Origin: Paracoccus sp. (in: a-proteobacteria)
Lineage (GTDB): Bacteria; Pseudomonadota; Alphaproteobacteria; Rhodobacterales; Rhodobacteraceae
Reading direction: 5' to 3'
Length of the DNA: 17,205 nucleotides
Assembly (NCBI GenBank): GCA_018056045.1
Contig: JAGPGI010000010.1
Span: 1-17,205, forward strand
In this document: positions 8,476-14,951 of the stretch, in pieces
Layout: every line of letters begins with the position of its first letter
Position numbering within the stretch: position 1 is the first letter of the stretch
Program-made: the position numbers and the translations under genes
The notes under the pieces: generated by a model
Seen by the model: the letters and a program-made list of their open reading frames with translations, nothing else
Database searches by the model: none
What the model was told of the DNA's origin: nothing

Positions 8476-9531
8476 TCAGACCGGTCCTTGACTGGGCAGC
8501 ACCGAGACCGATTTCACGATGGCATGGCAGGCGGTATTGGCCTGCAAATCCAGTGCCTTTACCGATCTGGGCGTGACTTGCGCAAGCATCCGCTCATCCC
8601 CCAGCGCCAGCTGCACCAGCCCGTCACGGACCTGCAGGACGCGGGCCGGCAGCACGTTCAGCGCCGAGAGGCCCTGCGGCGCCTCGCGCGACAGGATCAC
8701 CTCATGCGCCCAGATCCGCAGCCGCAAATCATGCCCCGGCGCCAGATCCAGCCCCGGCAGCAGCATGGTCCCGCCCGAGGTCGCAACCCGGGTCAGCCCG
8801 TCGGGATCATGCCCGATGACGCGGGCGCGGATCAGCGCCCCGGCCTCGCGCGCGCCCAGCTCCGGCGCCAGATCGGGATCGGCAAGGATCTCGGCCAGCG
8901 GCCCGGCATGGGTGACGCGGCCCTGCCGCATCAGAACGACGGTATTGGCCAGCCGCAGCACCTCGGGGACGGAGTGGCTGACATAAAGGATCGGCAGGCG
9001 GATTTCGTCGCGCAGGCGTTCGAGCCAGGGCATGATCTCGGCCTTGCGGGCCTCGTCCAACGCCGCCAGCGGCTCGTCCATGACCAGAAGGTCGGGGTCC
9101 GAAAGCAGTGCCCGGCCGATGGCAACGCGCTGACGCTCGCCCCCGGACAGGGTGCCCGGGCGGCGGGTCAGCAGCGGGGCAAGCGCCAACATATCCACGA
9201 TGCGGTCGAAATCGCGCCCCGCCCCGCGTCGCCAGCGCGCCGGATAGCGCAGGTTCGCGGCCACCGTCATATGCGGGAAAAGTCGCGCATCCTGAAAGAC
9301 ATAACCGATGCGCCGGGCCTGCGGCGGCAGGTCGGTCCGGCCATCGAAGAGCACCCGTTCCCCCAGCGCGATCCGGCCCCGATCTGGTCGCATCAGCCCG
9401 GCGATGGCGTTGATCGTGGTGGTCTTGCCGCAGCCCGAGGGGCCAAACAGCGCCGTCACCCCTCCCGGCGCCTGAAAGGCGATGTCCAGAGTCAGGCCGG
9501 GAAAGGCGTGGGAAAAGCCGACCTCGAGCAT
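8476..9531 (-). CDS. modC: Molybdate ABC transporter ATP-binding protein ModC
   Basis: ModC is the ATPase that powers molybdate import through ModB. With the start at 9531 it has 351 residues. Walker A is GPSGCGKT (30-37), the Q-loop is YVFQDARLFPHMTV, the ABC signature is LSGGERQR (from 128), Walker B is LLVMDEP (D152, E153) and the switch His is in YVSHS. The C-terminal part (roughly from residue 285, LNVLPARVLQVRDG to the end) is a single TOBE/Mop oxyanion-binding domain, which distinguishes ModC from general ABC ATPases. The frame is open to 9564, but the ATG at 9531 overlaps the modB stop as TGATG and the protein then begins directly with the first strand, MLEVGFSHAFPG. Last gene of the mod cluster. 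Confidence 0.95.
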   Translation of the reverse strand: MLEVGFSHAFPGLTLDIAFQAPGGVTALFGPSGCGKTTTINAIAGLMRPDRGRIALGERVLFDGRTDLPPQARRIGYVFQDARLFPHMTVAANLRYPARWRRGAGRDFDRIVDMLALAPLLTRRPGTLSGGERQRVAIGRALLSDPDLLVMDEPLAALDEARKAEIMPWLERLRDEIRLPILYVSHSVPEVLRLANTVVLMRQGRVTHAGPLAEILADPDLAPELGAREAGALIRARVIGHDPDGLTRVATSGGTMLLPGLDLAPGHDLRLRIWAHEVILSREAPQGLSALNVLPARVLQVRDGLVQLALGDERMLAQVTPRSVKALDLQANTACHAIVKSVSVLPSQGPV

Positions 9532-10223
9532 CAGCGCCGCGCCGCCATGCGCCGCGCCAGCCATTCCGAGACCAGCACCGCCCCGATGGCAATGACGACC
9601 GAAACCAGCACCAGCCGCATCGCCTGCGCTTCGCCCTCGGGCACCTGCAGCAGCGCATAGATGGCCGAGGGCAGGGTCTGGGTCTGGCCCGGAATGTTCG
9701 ACACAAAGGTGATGGTGGCGCCGAACTCGCCCATGGCCTTGGCAAAGCCCAGCGTCGCGCCGGCAAGGATGGCGGGCAGGATCAGCGGCAGGGTCACGGT
9801 CAGAAAGATCCAGATGCGCGGCGCGCCCAGCGTTGCGGCGGCCTGCTCCAGCCGGGGATCGACGGATTCAAAGCCCAGCCGGATCGCGCGCACCATCAGC
9901 GGGAAGGCCATGATCGCAGCAGCCAGCGCCGCGCCGGTCCAGCGAAAGGCAAAGGTGATGCCCAGGGGTTGCAGCAGGCTGCCGACCGGCCCCTGCGTGC
10001 CAAAGGTCAGCAACAGCAGGTAGCCGGTGACGACCGGCGGCAGGACCAGCGGCAGATGGACAATTCCGCTCAGTAGCCCATGGCCCGGAAAGCGGCGCCG
10101 CGCCAAAAGCCAAGCCACCGTGACCGCAAAGGGCAGGCTGGCCAGCATGGCCACGCCGGCCACCCGCAGGGACAGGCGGACTGCTTGCCATTCCTGCGGG
10201 CCAAGCCAGTCGGTCAGTGTCAT
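9531..10223 (-). CDS. modB: Molybdate ABC transporter permease ModB
   Basis: ModB is the inner-membrane channel of the molybdate importer. The 230-residue product has about five hydrophobic segments and the permease EAA loop EQAAATLGAPRIWIFLTVTL (126-145), which docks on ModC. The nearby GFAKAMGEFGATITF is characteristic of ModB/CysT-type permeases. Its ATG shares four bases (ATGA) with the modA stop and its stop overlaps the modC start by one base, so translation of the three genes is probably coupled. AAGGA lies 14 nt upstream, too far for a good Shine-Dalgarno, in keeping with coupling. Confidence 0.95.
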   Translation of the reverse strand: MTLTDWLGPQEWQAVRLSLRVAGVAMLASLPFAVTVAWLLARRRFPGHGLLSGIVHLPLVLPPVVTGYLLLLTFGTQGPVGSLLQPLGITFAFRWTGAALAAAIMAFPLMVRAIRLGFESVDPRLEQAAATLGAPRIWIFLTVTLPLILPAILAGATLGFAKAMGEFGATITFVSNIPGQTQTLPSAIYALLQVPEGEAQAMRLVLVSVVIAIGAVLVSEWLARRMAARR

Positions 10224-10957
10224 GGTCGGACGGTAAATCCTTGCGCTTCAAAGATCGCTTTTGCCGGTTCCTGCGACAGGCTGTCAAGGAAGGCGGCGGC
10301 CTGCGGCGTGTCGGCGCTGCTGGTCACGGCGGCGGGATAGGTGATCGGCTTGTGGCTGTCTTCCGGGAATGTCGCGACGACGCCGACGCCCGGCTCGGCC
10401 ACCGCGTCGCTGCCATAGACGATGCCGTAGGGCGCCTCGCCGGTTGCGACCAGCTTCAGCGCGGCGCGGACATTGTCGGCCTGCGCGACCTGCGCCTCGA
10501 CCTCTGGCCACAGGTTCAGCGAGATCAGCGCCTCTTTGCCATATTGCCCGGCGGGCACGGAATCGACCAGCGCCATGGCCAGCTTGGCCTCGCCCAAAAG
10601 TGTGGGCAGGTCGGCAATCGGCGCCTCGGCCGGCTTGCCGGTCCCGACCAGCACCAGCGTATTGCCCAGCAGATCGCGGCGCGTGGCCGGGTCGATACTG
10701 CCGGTCTCTTGCACCGCATCCATCCAGCCGGTCGAGGCCGAGATGAACAGATCCGCCGGCGCTCCCTGCTGGATCTGCTTGGCCAGTTGCGAGCTGCCGG
10801 CATAGGAAATCACCACGGTGTCGGCATGAGCGGCCTGCCAGTCCGCCGCGATCTGGTCCATCGCGGTTTTCAGGCTGGCGGCGGCAAAGATGGTGATTTC
10901 ATCGGCATGGGCCGCAGGCGCAAGGGCGATCAGGGCGGCAAGCAGGGAAAGGCGCAT
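10220..10957 (-). CDS. modA: Molybdate-binding periplasmic protein ModA
   Basis: ModA captures molybdate or tungstate in the periplasm and hands it to ModBC. It has 245 residues with a signal peptide (MRLSLLAALIALAPAAHA, cleavage after residue 18). The mature protein begins DEITIFAAASLK, with the ligand serine S28 in AAASL and S55/S56 in YAGSSQ. Further family motifs are PADLFISAS, DSVPAGQYGK and YGIVYGSDA, which hold the other oxyanion contacts. The ATG at 10957 follows AAGGA by 8 nt. The upstream 65 bp contain a sigma-70-like promoter and two ModE-type operators, so expression should fall when molybdate is plentiful. Confidence 0.96.
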   Translation of the reverse strand: MRLSLLAALIALAPAAHADEITIFAAASLKTAMDQIAADWQAAHADTVVISYAGSSQLAKQIQQGAPADLFISASTGWMDAVQETGSIDPATRRDLLGNTLVLVGTGKPAEAPIADLPTLLGEAKLAMALVDSVPAGQYGKEALISLNLWPEVEAQVAQADNVRAALKLVATGEAPYGIVYGSDAVAEPGVGVVATFPEDSHKPITYPAAVTSSADTPQAAAFLDSLSQEPAKAIFEAQGFTVRP

Positions 10958-10970
10958 CGGCGGGATCCTT

Positions 10971-10994
10971 CGTTATGTTCGAAAAAACATAACC
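10971..10994. promoter_or_regulatory. Proximal ModE-type operator upstream of modA
   Basis: CGTTATGTT-N6-AACATAACC, with a perfect 8-bp inverted repeat (GTTATGTT at 10972-10979, AACATAAC at 10986-10993). The 9-6-9 layout and the CGTTAT...ATAAC ends agree with the E. coli modA ModE site as I recall it (CGTTATATT-N6-TACATAACG). It covers the -10 box and the likely transcription start of modA, so bound ModE should block RNA polymerase. Confidence 0.85.
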
Positions 10995-11015
10995 ACCCGG
11001 CCTGATACCGAGCAA
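10986..11015 (-). promoter_or_regulatory. Candidate modA promoter
   Basis: On the minus strand, TTGCTC (11010-11015) and TATGTT (10986-10991) are separated by 18 nt. The -10 box matches four of six consensus bases and the -35 box three. The -10 box is part of the proximal ModE operator. Transcription would start near 10979, about 20 nt before the modA ATG. Confidence 0.5.
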
Positions 11016-11016
11016 G

Positions 11017-11040
11017 CGTTATTTACGAGCGATCATAACG
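11017..11040. promoter_or_regulatory. Distal ModE-type operator at the end of modE
   Basis: CGTTATTTA-N6-ATCATAACG, set in a perfect 8-bp inverted repeat (AGCGTTAT 11015-11022, ATAACGCT 11035-11042). Read on the minus strand it agrees with the proximal box at 18 of 24 positions, with the same CGTTAT-N12-ATAACG frame. The box includes the last five codons and the TAA stop of modE. Its centre is 46 bp from that of the proximal box, just upstream of the modA -35 element. Confidence 0.7.
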
Positions 11041-11379
11041 CTGTGCGGCCCGCAGGCGCCCCAGCGGCTTGGCGCCCTCGTCGCGCAGCAGCTGCTCGAG
11101 CGCGCGATAATCGGCCAGCACGCTGCGGCCCAGATCGGTCAGCGCCGCGCCCCCGCCCCTGGCGCCACCCCGGCTGCTGTCGACCAGCGGTGCGGCGAAA
11201 TGTCCGTTCATCTCCTCGACCAGCGACCAGGCGCGGCGATAGCTCATCGCCATGCGCCGCCCCGCGGCCGAGATCGAGCCTTCCTCGTCAATGCCTTGCA
11301 AGAGATCGGCCTTGCCGCGCCCGAAGGTCAGGCCACTGTCGAAATGCAGCCGCAGGCTGAGCCTGGGGTCATCGGTCAT
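11023..11379 (-). CDS. modE: ModE-type molybdate repressor, HTH domain only
   Basis: This is a winged-helix regulator of the ModE N-terminal type, predicted to repress modABC. With the ATG at 11379 it has 118 residues. It begins MTDDPRLSLRLHFDSGLTFG, followed by the helix-turn-helix LLQGIDEEGSISAAGRRMAM, then SYRRAWSLVEEMN, a pattern shared with ModE and MopA/MopB. The loop RGGARGGGAALTDLG precedes the final helix. It then stops: the C-terminal Mop domains that bind molybdate in E. coli ModE (about 260 residues) are absent. A GTG at 11403 is in frame but neither start has a good Shine-Dalgarno. It lies 65 bp upstream of modA in the same direction. The adjacent matching operators support the assignment. 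Confidence 0.88.
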   Translation of the reverse strand: MTDDPRLSLRLHFDSGLTFGRGKADLLQGIDEEGSISAAGRRMAMSYRRAWSLVEEMNGHFAAPLVDSSRGGARGGGAALTDLGRSVLADYRALEQLLRDEGAKPLGRLRAAQRYDRS

Positions 11380-11489
11380 GGGTCGGTTCTTTCGCTGTTC
11401 CACAGGGTCACAAGCATGCTGCTCTTTTCCACGCGCGATTGAAGGGCTACCAGTAGTAATATTTCAATGGAAATTCTGGGGGAGAAACC

Positions 11490-12671
11490 ATGTCGGACAA
11501 TGAAATAGTCATTCTGTCGGGTGCACGCACGGCGATCGGCACCTTTGGCGGCAGCCTTGCGGCGGTGCCGCCGATCGAGCTGGCGACGGTGGTCACCCGC
11601 GCCGCCATCGAGCGCGCCGGCATCGCGGCCGACAAGATCGGCACCGTGGTCTTTGGCCATGTCCTGAATACCGAGCCGCGCGACATGTATCTGTCCCGCG
11701 TCGCCATGCTGGATGCGGGTGTGCCGAACACCACGCCGGCGATGAACGTGAACCGGCTTTGCGGCTCGGGCGCGCAGGCCATCGTCTCGGCCACGCAGTC
11801 GCTGCTGCTGGGTGACGCCGATTTCGCCGTCGCGGGCGGCGCGGAATCGATGAGCCGCGCCCCCTACGCGGTGCCCTCGGCACGGTTCGGCGCCAAGATG
11901 GGCGATGTGCAGATGCTCGACATGATGGTCGGTGCGCTGACCTGCCCGATGGGCACCGGTCATATGGGTGTCACCGCCGAGAACGTCGCGCGCGAGCATG
12001 ACATCTCGCGTCAGGCGCAGGACGAATTCGCGCTGGAAAGCCAGAAACGCGCCGCGAACGCCATCGCGCAGGGCTACTTCAAGGAGCAGATCGTTCCGGT
12101 CGAGATCAAGACCCGCAAGGGAGTCGTCGCATTCGACACCGACGAACACCCCAAGGCCACCGATCTGGACAAGCTGGCGGGGCTGCGGCCGGCCTTTCAA
12201 AAGGACGGAAGCGTAACGGCAGGGAATGCCTCGGGCATCAATGATGGCGCCGGCGCCATCGTTCTGGCGCGCGCCGAGGCCGCGAAGGCTGCGGGCGCGA
12301 AACCGCTGTTCCGGGTGCTTGGCTATGCGGTCGCGGGCGTCCGCCCCGAGGTCATGGGCATCGGTCCGGTCCCGGCGGTCGAGGCGCTGCTGGCCCGCAC
12401 CGGCCTGAAGATCGGCGATTTCGACGTGATCGAGTCGAACGAGGCCTTTGCCGCGCAAGCGCTGGCGGTGAACAAGGGGCTAGGCCTCGACCCGGCCAAG
12501 GTGAACCCGAATGGCGGCGCCATCGCGCTGGGCCACCCGGTTGGTGCGACCGGCGCCATCGTCACCGTCAAGGCCATGTATGAGCTGATGCGGACTGGCG
12601 GCCGCAAGGGGCTGATCACCATGTGCATCGGTGGCGGTCAGGGCATCGCGCTGGCCATCGAGCGCATCTGA
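11490..12671 (+). CDS. bktB: Beta-ketothiolase / acetyl-CoA C-acyltransferase, BktB type
   Basis: Thiolases condense or cleave acyl-CoA with acetyl-CoA, here probably in polyhydroxyalkanoate or acetoacetyl-CoA metabolism. The 393-residue product has the full catalytic set: C91 in NRLCGSGAQA, H349 in ALGHPVGATGA and C379 in TMCIGGGQG, which correspond to C89, H348 and C378 of Zoogloea thiolase. SGARTAIGTFGGSL near the N-terminus, NTEPRDMYLSRVA and MGDVQMLDMMVGAL follow the Cupriavidus BktB pattern, which accepts longer 3-ketoacyl-CoAs, more closely than PhaA. The ATG is preceded by GGGGGAG. No phaB or other pathway gene is adjacent, and the gene ends at its own terminator, so it appears monocistronic. 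Chain-length preference is inferred only from similarity. Confidence 0.9.
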   Translation: MSDNEIVILSGARTAIGTFGGSLAAVPPIELATVVTRAAIERAGIAADKIGTVVFGHVLNTEPRDMYLSRVAMLDAGVPNTTPAMNVNRLCGSGAQAIVSATQSLLLGDADFAVAGGAESMSRAPYAVPSARFGAKMGDVQMLDMMVGALTCPMGTGHMGVTAENVAREHDISRQAQDEFALESQKRAANAIAQGYFKEQIVPVEIKTRKGVVAFDTDEHPKATDLDKLAGLRPAFQKDGSVTAGNASGINDGAGAIVLARAEAAKAAGAKPLFRVLGYAVAGVRPEVMGIGPVPAVEALLARTGLKIGDFDVIESNEAFAAQALAVNKGLGLDPAKVNPNGGAIALGHPVGATGAIVTVKAMYELMRTGGRKGLITMCIGGGQGIALAIERI

Positions 12672-12698
12672 GAGCGATAGCGATCACCGGCAGATTGC

Positions 12699-12728
12699 AA
12701 ACCCTGCCCCGGAATTGGGGCGGGGTTT
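12699..12728 (+). terminator. Thiolase terminator hairpin
   Basis: AAACCCTGCCCC (12699-12710) pairs with GGGGCGGGGTTT (12717-12728) over 12 positions, one of them T-G, around a 6-nt loop. It begins 28 nt after the thiolase stop. The U-tract is short (TTT inside the arm), but stem strength and position fit a terminator. Confidence 0.65.
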
Positions 12729-12734
12729 CAGCTT

Positions 12735-12814
12735 GCCGGCGTTGTGTCTGGATATTTGGATGAAGAAGAATGCGCGGTGCGTGGTTTCTTCTTCACCTAA
12801 ATATCCATGCCGGC
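12735..12814. repeat. Long imperfect palindrome, intergenic
   Basis: The arms at 12749-12770 and 12786-12807 can form 22 stacked positions: 20 Watson-Crick pairs, one G-T and one mismatch. They start TGGATATTT and end in the GAAGAAGAA/TTCTTCTTC section, around a 15-nt GC-rich loop. A further GCCGGC/GCCGGC pair (12735-12740 with 12809-12814) can close the base. It is more A/T-rich than its surroundings. It lies between the thiolase terminator and a leftward RNA gene candidate, so it may act as a two-way transcription stop or be a dispersed palindromic repeat. No protein is encoded. The 63 bp to its right (12815-12877) show nothing recognisable. Confidence 0.75.
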
Positions 12815-12877
12815 GGGGCAAGCGGCGCGAACGGTCATTCTTGCGCGAGGCGGTGCAATCACCCGACCTGCCGCTGC

Positions 12878-12912
12878 AATAGAACGAGCCGTTCCAAGTG
12901 CGGAACGGCTCG
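12878..12912 (-). terminator. Intrinsic terminator of the RNA candidate
   Basis: A perfect 11-bp stem, CGAGCCGTTCC (12885-12895) with GGAACGGCTCG (12902-12912), encloses a 6-nt loop. On the minus strand it is followed by TTCTATT, a fair U-tract. It lies 10 nt beyond the closing helix of the RNA candidate and about 195 nt downstream of yhhQ. Confidence 0.75.
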
Positions 12913-13062
12913 CGAGATCTACGGAGATGGTCCGGTTAGGGTTGGTGCCCACCGTCCCAGCCAGGGCTTACGACCCTTGGGGTTGCCCTCAGGCCACGGC
13001 CCCCCTGACTGTCCCGACACCTCTCTCCAATATCACTCTCGACACTGGACCACCTCCTTTCA
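12878..13062 (-). ncRNA. Candidate structured non-coding RNA
   Basis: No convincing protein is encoded here, but the minus strand folds well. GGAGGTGGTCC (13057-13047) pairs with GGACCATCTCC (12933-12923) to form an 11-bp closing helix. Inside it, CCAGTGTC can pair with GATATTGG, CAGTCAGGG with CCCTGGCTG (9 bp), and GGTG with CACC. Several pairs are G-U on this strand and would be A-C mismatches on the other, which points to the minus strand as the RNA. The closed structure is followed at once by an intrinsic terminator. A closing helix, a bubble with a small 3' hairpin and a long apical helix recall the architecture of 6S RNA, but I cannot assign a family. The 5' end is about 45 nt past the yhhQ stop. 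I saw no clear promoter, so it may also be a processed yhhQ 3' UTR. Confidence 0.5.
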
Positions 13063-13106
13063 ATGTGTTGCCGTATGAGGTGAGCCTGCCACAGAAGAAT
13101 TAACAG

Positions 13107-13721
13107 TCAATTAATTTGCGCGCGGCGTTCTATCAAATTTCCGACGACGATGCGGAAGGGGACAAGCGCCAGCACCGCCTGCGCCAGTTTGACCAGCCAA
13201 TCGGCAATTGCCAGTGAAACCCACAGCGGTGAAACCGGCCCGCTTCCCAGCAGCGCAACCTGTTCATTTGCCCAAGAAACATCGTCGCCCGGAAAGATCG
13301 GCACCAGCGCAGCGGCAAATGCGATGCTGAAGAATACGGCAGTATCCAGAACCGATCCGACCAGGCTGGCCGCTAGGGGTGGTAGCCACCAGTTGTATTT
13401 TCGCAACTGGTTGAAGACGGCGATGTCCATCAGCTGCGCCGAAAGGAAGGCCGCGCCCGAGGCGATGGCGATGCGCAGCGTGGTCTTGTCAAAGCCCGCC
13501 GCGACCAGCGAACAGAGCAGCCCGGTCACGAAACCGGCCAGAACGACCCGGCGCGCGGCCTGCGTGCCATAGACCCGGTTCATGATGTCGGTGACAAGAA
13601 AGGCGATGGGATAGGTCAGCGCCCCCCAGGTCAGCCAGTTGCCCAGCTGATATTGGACGAGGATGTTCGAGGCCACGACAATGATGGCCATGGCGATGAC
13701 GCCGGGAAGGATGCGGGGCAT
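13107..13721 (-). CDS. yhhQ: Queuosine precursor transporter YhhQ (VUT family)
   Basis: YhhQ imports preQ0/preQ1 for making queuosine in tRNA. The 204-residue product is almost wholly hydrophobic with about six membrane segments. It carries the family signature TYPIAFLVTDIMNRVYG near the end of the second segment, and a later conserved region SGAAFLSAQLMDIAVFNQLRK followed by SLVGSVLDTAVFFSIAF. The length is typical. The ATG at 13721 has little Shine-Dalgarno (only GGACCC nearby). A sigma-70-like promoter lies 52-81 nt upstream. I looked for a preQ1 riboswitch in the short 5' leader and could not make one convincing. The gene stands alone between the RNA candidate and the serine hydrolase operon. 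Confidence 0.92.
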   Translation of the reverse strand: MPRILPGVIAMAIIVVASNILVQYQLGNWLTWGALTYPIAFLVTDIMNRVYGTQAARRVVLAGFVTGLLCSLVAAGFDKTTLRIAIASGAAFLSAQLMDIAVFNQLRKYNWWLPPLAASLVGSVLDTAVFFSIAFAAALVPIFPGDDVSWANEQVALLGSGPVSPLWVSLAIADWLVKLAQAVLALVPFRIVVGNLIERRAQIN

Positions 13722-13772
13722 TGTGGGTCCGTTTTACAAGGTAGCGGAGACTCGGCCCCATGGGGGCAAAGC

Positions 13773-13802
13773 GGAATAGGTCCGCAAGGCCGCTTTTGTC
13801 AA
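13773..13802 (-). promoter_or_regulatory. Candidate yhhQ promoter
   Basis: On the minus strand a perfect -35 box TTGACA (13797-13802) is followed after 18 nt by TATTCC (13773-13778, three of six). Transcription would start near 13766, giving a leader of about 45 nt. A short palindrome CCCCATGGGG lies just inside that leader. Confidence 0.55.
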
Positions 13803-13814
13803 CGGTTTTCGGAA

Positions 13815-14951
13815 TCAGGCCAGCGTGGCCAGGGCGATTTCGACCGCGAATGCGCCGTTCATGCCCTCGACGGCGGTATTGGTCAGCGCGACCAGCGTGC
13901 GACCGCGCGAGGGATCCACGATCCAGCTATGGCCATAGATGCCGCCCCAGCTGAGACAGCCTTGTGGCAGGCTGCCCTCGGGGCGCTCAGGCGTCGTGCG
14001 GACCGCGCCGGCCCAGGCATGGCCCCAGCCGGGACCGCGCATCGGGTGGCGCTGGTCGCCGATGCGGTTGCGGTGGGCGTCAAGCCGGATGCGGTCGCTG
14101 AGGAAATTGCCCTCGCGCAGGGTTTCCAGCAGGGTCAGCGCGGCCTCGGCGTTGCCGGCCATGCCGCCGCCGCCCGAAGGATAGGCCTCGGGGTCGAAGA
14201 TGCGGGCGGGCAGATAGCTGTAGGTCTGGCCCGGCGTCAGCGGATTGTCGACGCGGGTCAGGCCGCGCATCCGCTGCGGCTCGGGGCGGCCGTCCGCGTA
14301 ATTCGCGGCCAGCCGCGCGGGGTCGGCGGCGCTGAAGGCGGCCTCGATGCCAAGGGGGCCGGTGACCAGGCGTGCCATCGCTTCTTGCAGGGGCATGTCG
14401 GTCGCGGCCTCGATCACCGCGCCCAGAACGTCGGTCGCCACCGAATAGCGCCAGCGCGTGCCCGGCAGCCGGTCCAGCGGCACCGAGGCGATGCGGCGCA
14501 GGTTCTCGGCCAGCGGGATGCCGGTATCGCCGATCCCGTCCGAGACGCCGGCGCAGGCATAGGGCCCGTCCTCGGGCTGGTTGAAGCCGTAATCGAGGCC
14601 GGCGAGATGCGACATCAGCTGATCGATGGTGATCAGGGGCTGGGTGCCATCGGGCATTCGGGGCGTGAAATCGGGCAGCCAGCGCGTCACCGGGTCCTCG
14701 GGTGAAAGCCGGCCCTGATCCATCAGCCGCAGCGCCGCCACCGTGGTGAAGGGCTTGGAGACCGAGGCATAGCGAAACCACGCGCCGGGCTGCATCGGGC
14801 GGGCGGCCTCGCGGTCGGCCAGACCGGCATGGCGGGCATGGATCACGCGGCCCGCCTCGGCCAGCAGGACCGCGCAGCCGATGATGCGTTTTTCGGTCAG
14901 CGCGCTGTCGATGGCGCGGTCCAGCGCCGCGATCACGCCTGCAAGGCTCAT
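13815..14951 (-). CDS. Serine hydrolase, class C beta-lactamase-like / EstB-like esterase
   Basis: This is a penicillin-binding-protein-like serine hydrolase of 378 residues. The nucleophile motif is S63-V-S-K66 in RYASVSKPFTT. The second motif is Y169-S-V in GTRWRYSVATDVLG, where true beta-lactamases have Tyr-x-Asn. Near the C-terminus WGGIYGHSWIVDP replaces the Lys-Thr-Gly box and resembles the WGG(V/I)YG(N/H)SW region of EstB-type esterases. Esterase or D-amino-acid peptidase activity is therefore likelier than beta-lactam resistance, but the substrate is unknown. No signal peptide is visible, so it is probably cytoplasmic. Its ATG overlaps the previous stop as ATGA, making it the last gene of a tightly packed four-gene operon. 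No clear terminator follows. Confidence 0.88.
   Translation of the reverse strand: MSLAGVIAALDRAIDSALTEKRIIGCAVLLAEAGRVIHARHAGLADREAARPMQPGAWFRYASVSKPFTTVAALRLMDQGRLSPEDPVTRWLPDFTPRMPDGTQPLITIDQLMSHLAGLDYGFNQPEDGPYACAGVSDGIGDTGIPLAENLRRIASVPLDRLPGTRWRYSVATDVLGAVIEAATDMPLQEAMARLVTGPLGIEAAFSAADPARLAANYADGRPEPQRMRGLTRVDNPLTPGQTYSYLPARIFDPEAYPSGGGGMAGNAEAALTLLETLREGNFLSDRIRLDAHRNRIGDQRHPMRGPGWGHAWAGAVRTTPERPEGSLPQGCLSWGGIYGHSWIVDPSRGRTLVALTNTAVEGMNGAFAVEIALATLA

Noticed and set aside
12845..12875. tRNA-like fragment (GGTG-CAAT-CACC)
   Set aside because: Only a 4-bp hairpin is present. There is no anticodon arm, acceptor stem or CCA end around it.
13040..13065. Possible remnant of a 16S rRNA gene (CACCTCCTTTC match)
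   Set aside because: The match ends after about 16 bases. The flanking sequence does not resemble the helix that precedes the 16S 3' end, so it is not an rRNA fragment.
12807..13103. 98-codon plus-strand frame in the thiolase-yhhQ gap
   Set aside because: It starts inside the palindrome, runs antisense through the helices and terminator of the RNA candidate, and has low-complexity Pro/Ala/Arg composition. The RNA structure explains the region better.
13722..13770. preQ1 riboswitch in the yhhQ leader
   Set aside because: The function of the gene suggested one, but the leader lacks a proper stem with the C/A-rich loop and the A-rich tail of the preQ1-I class.
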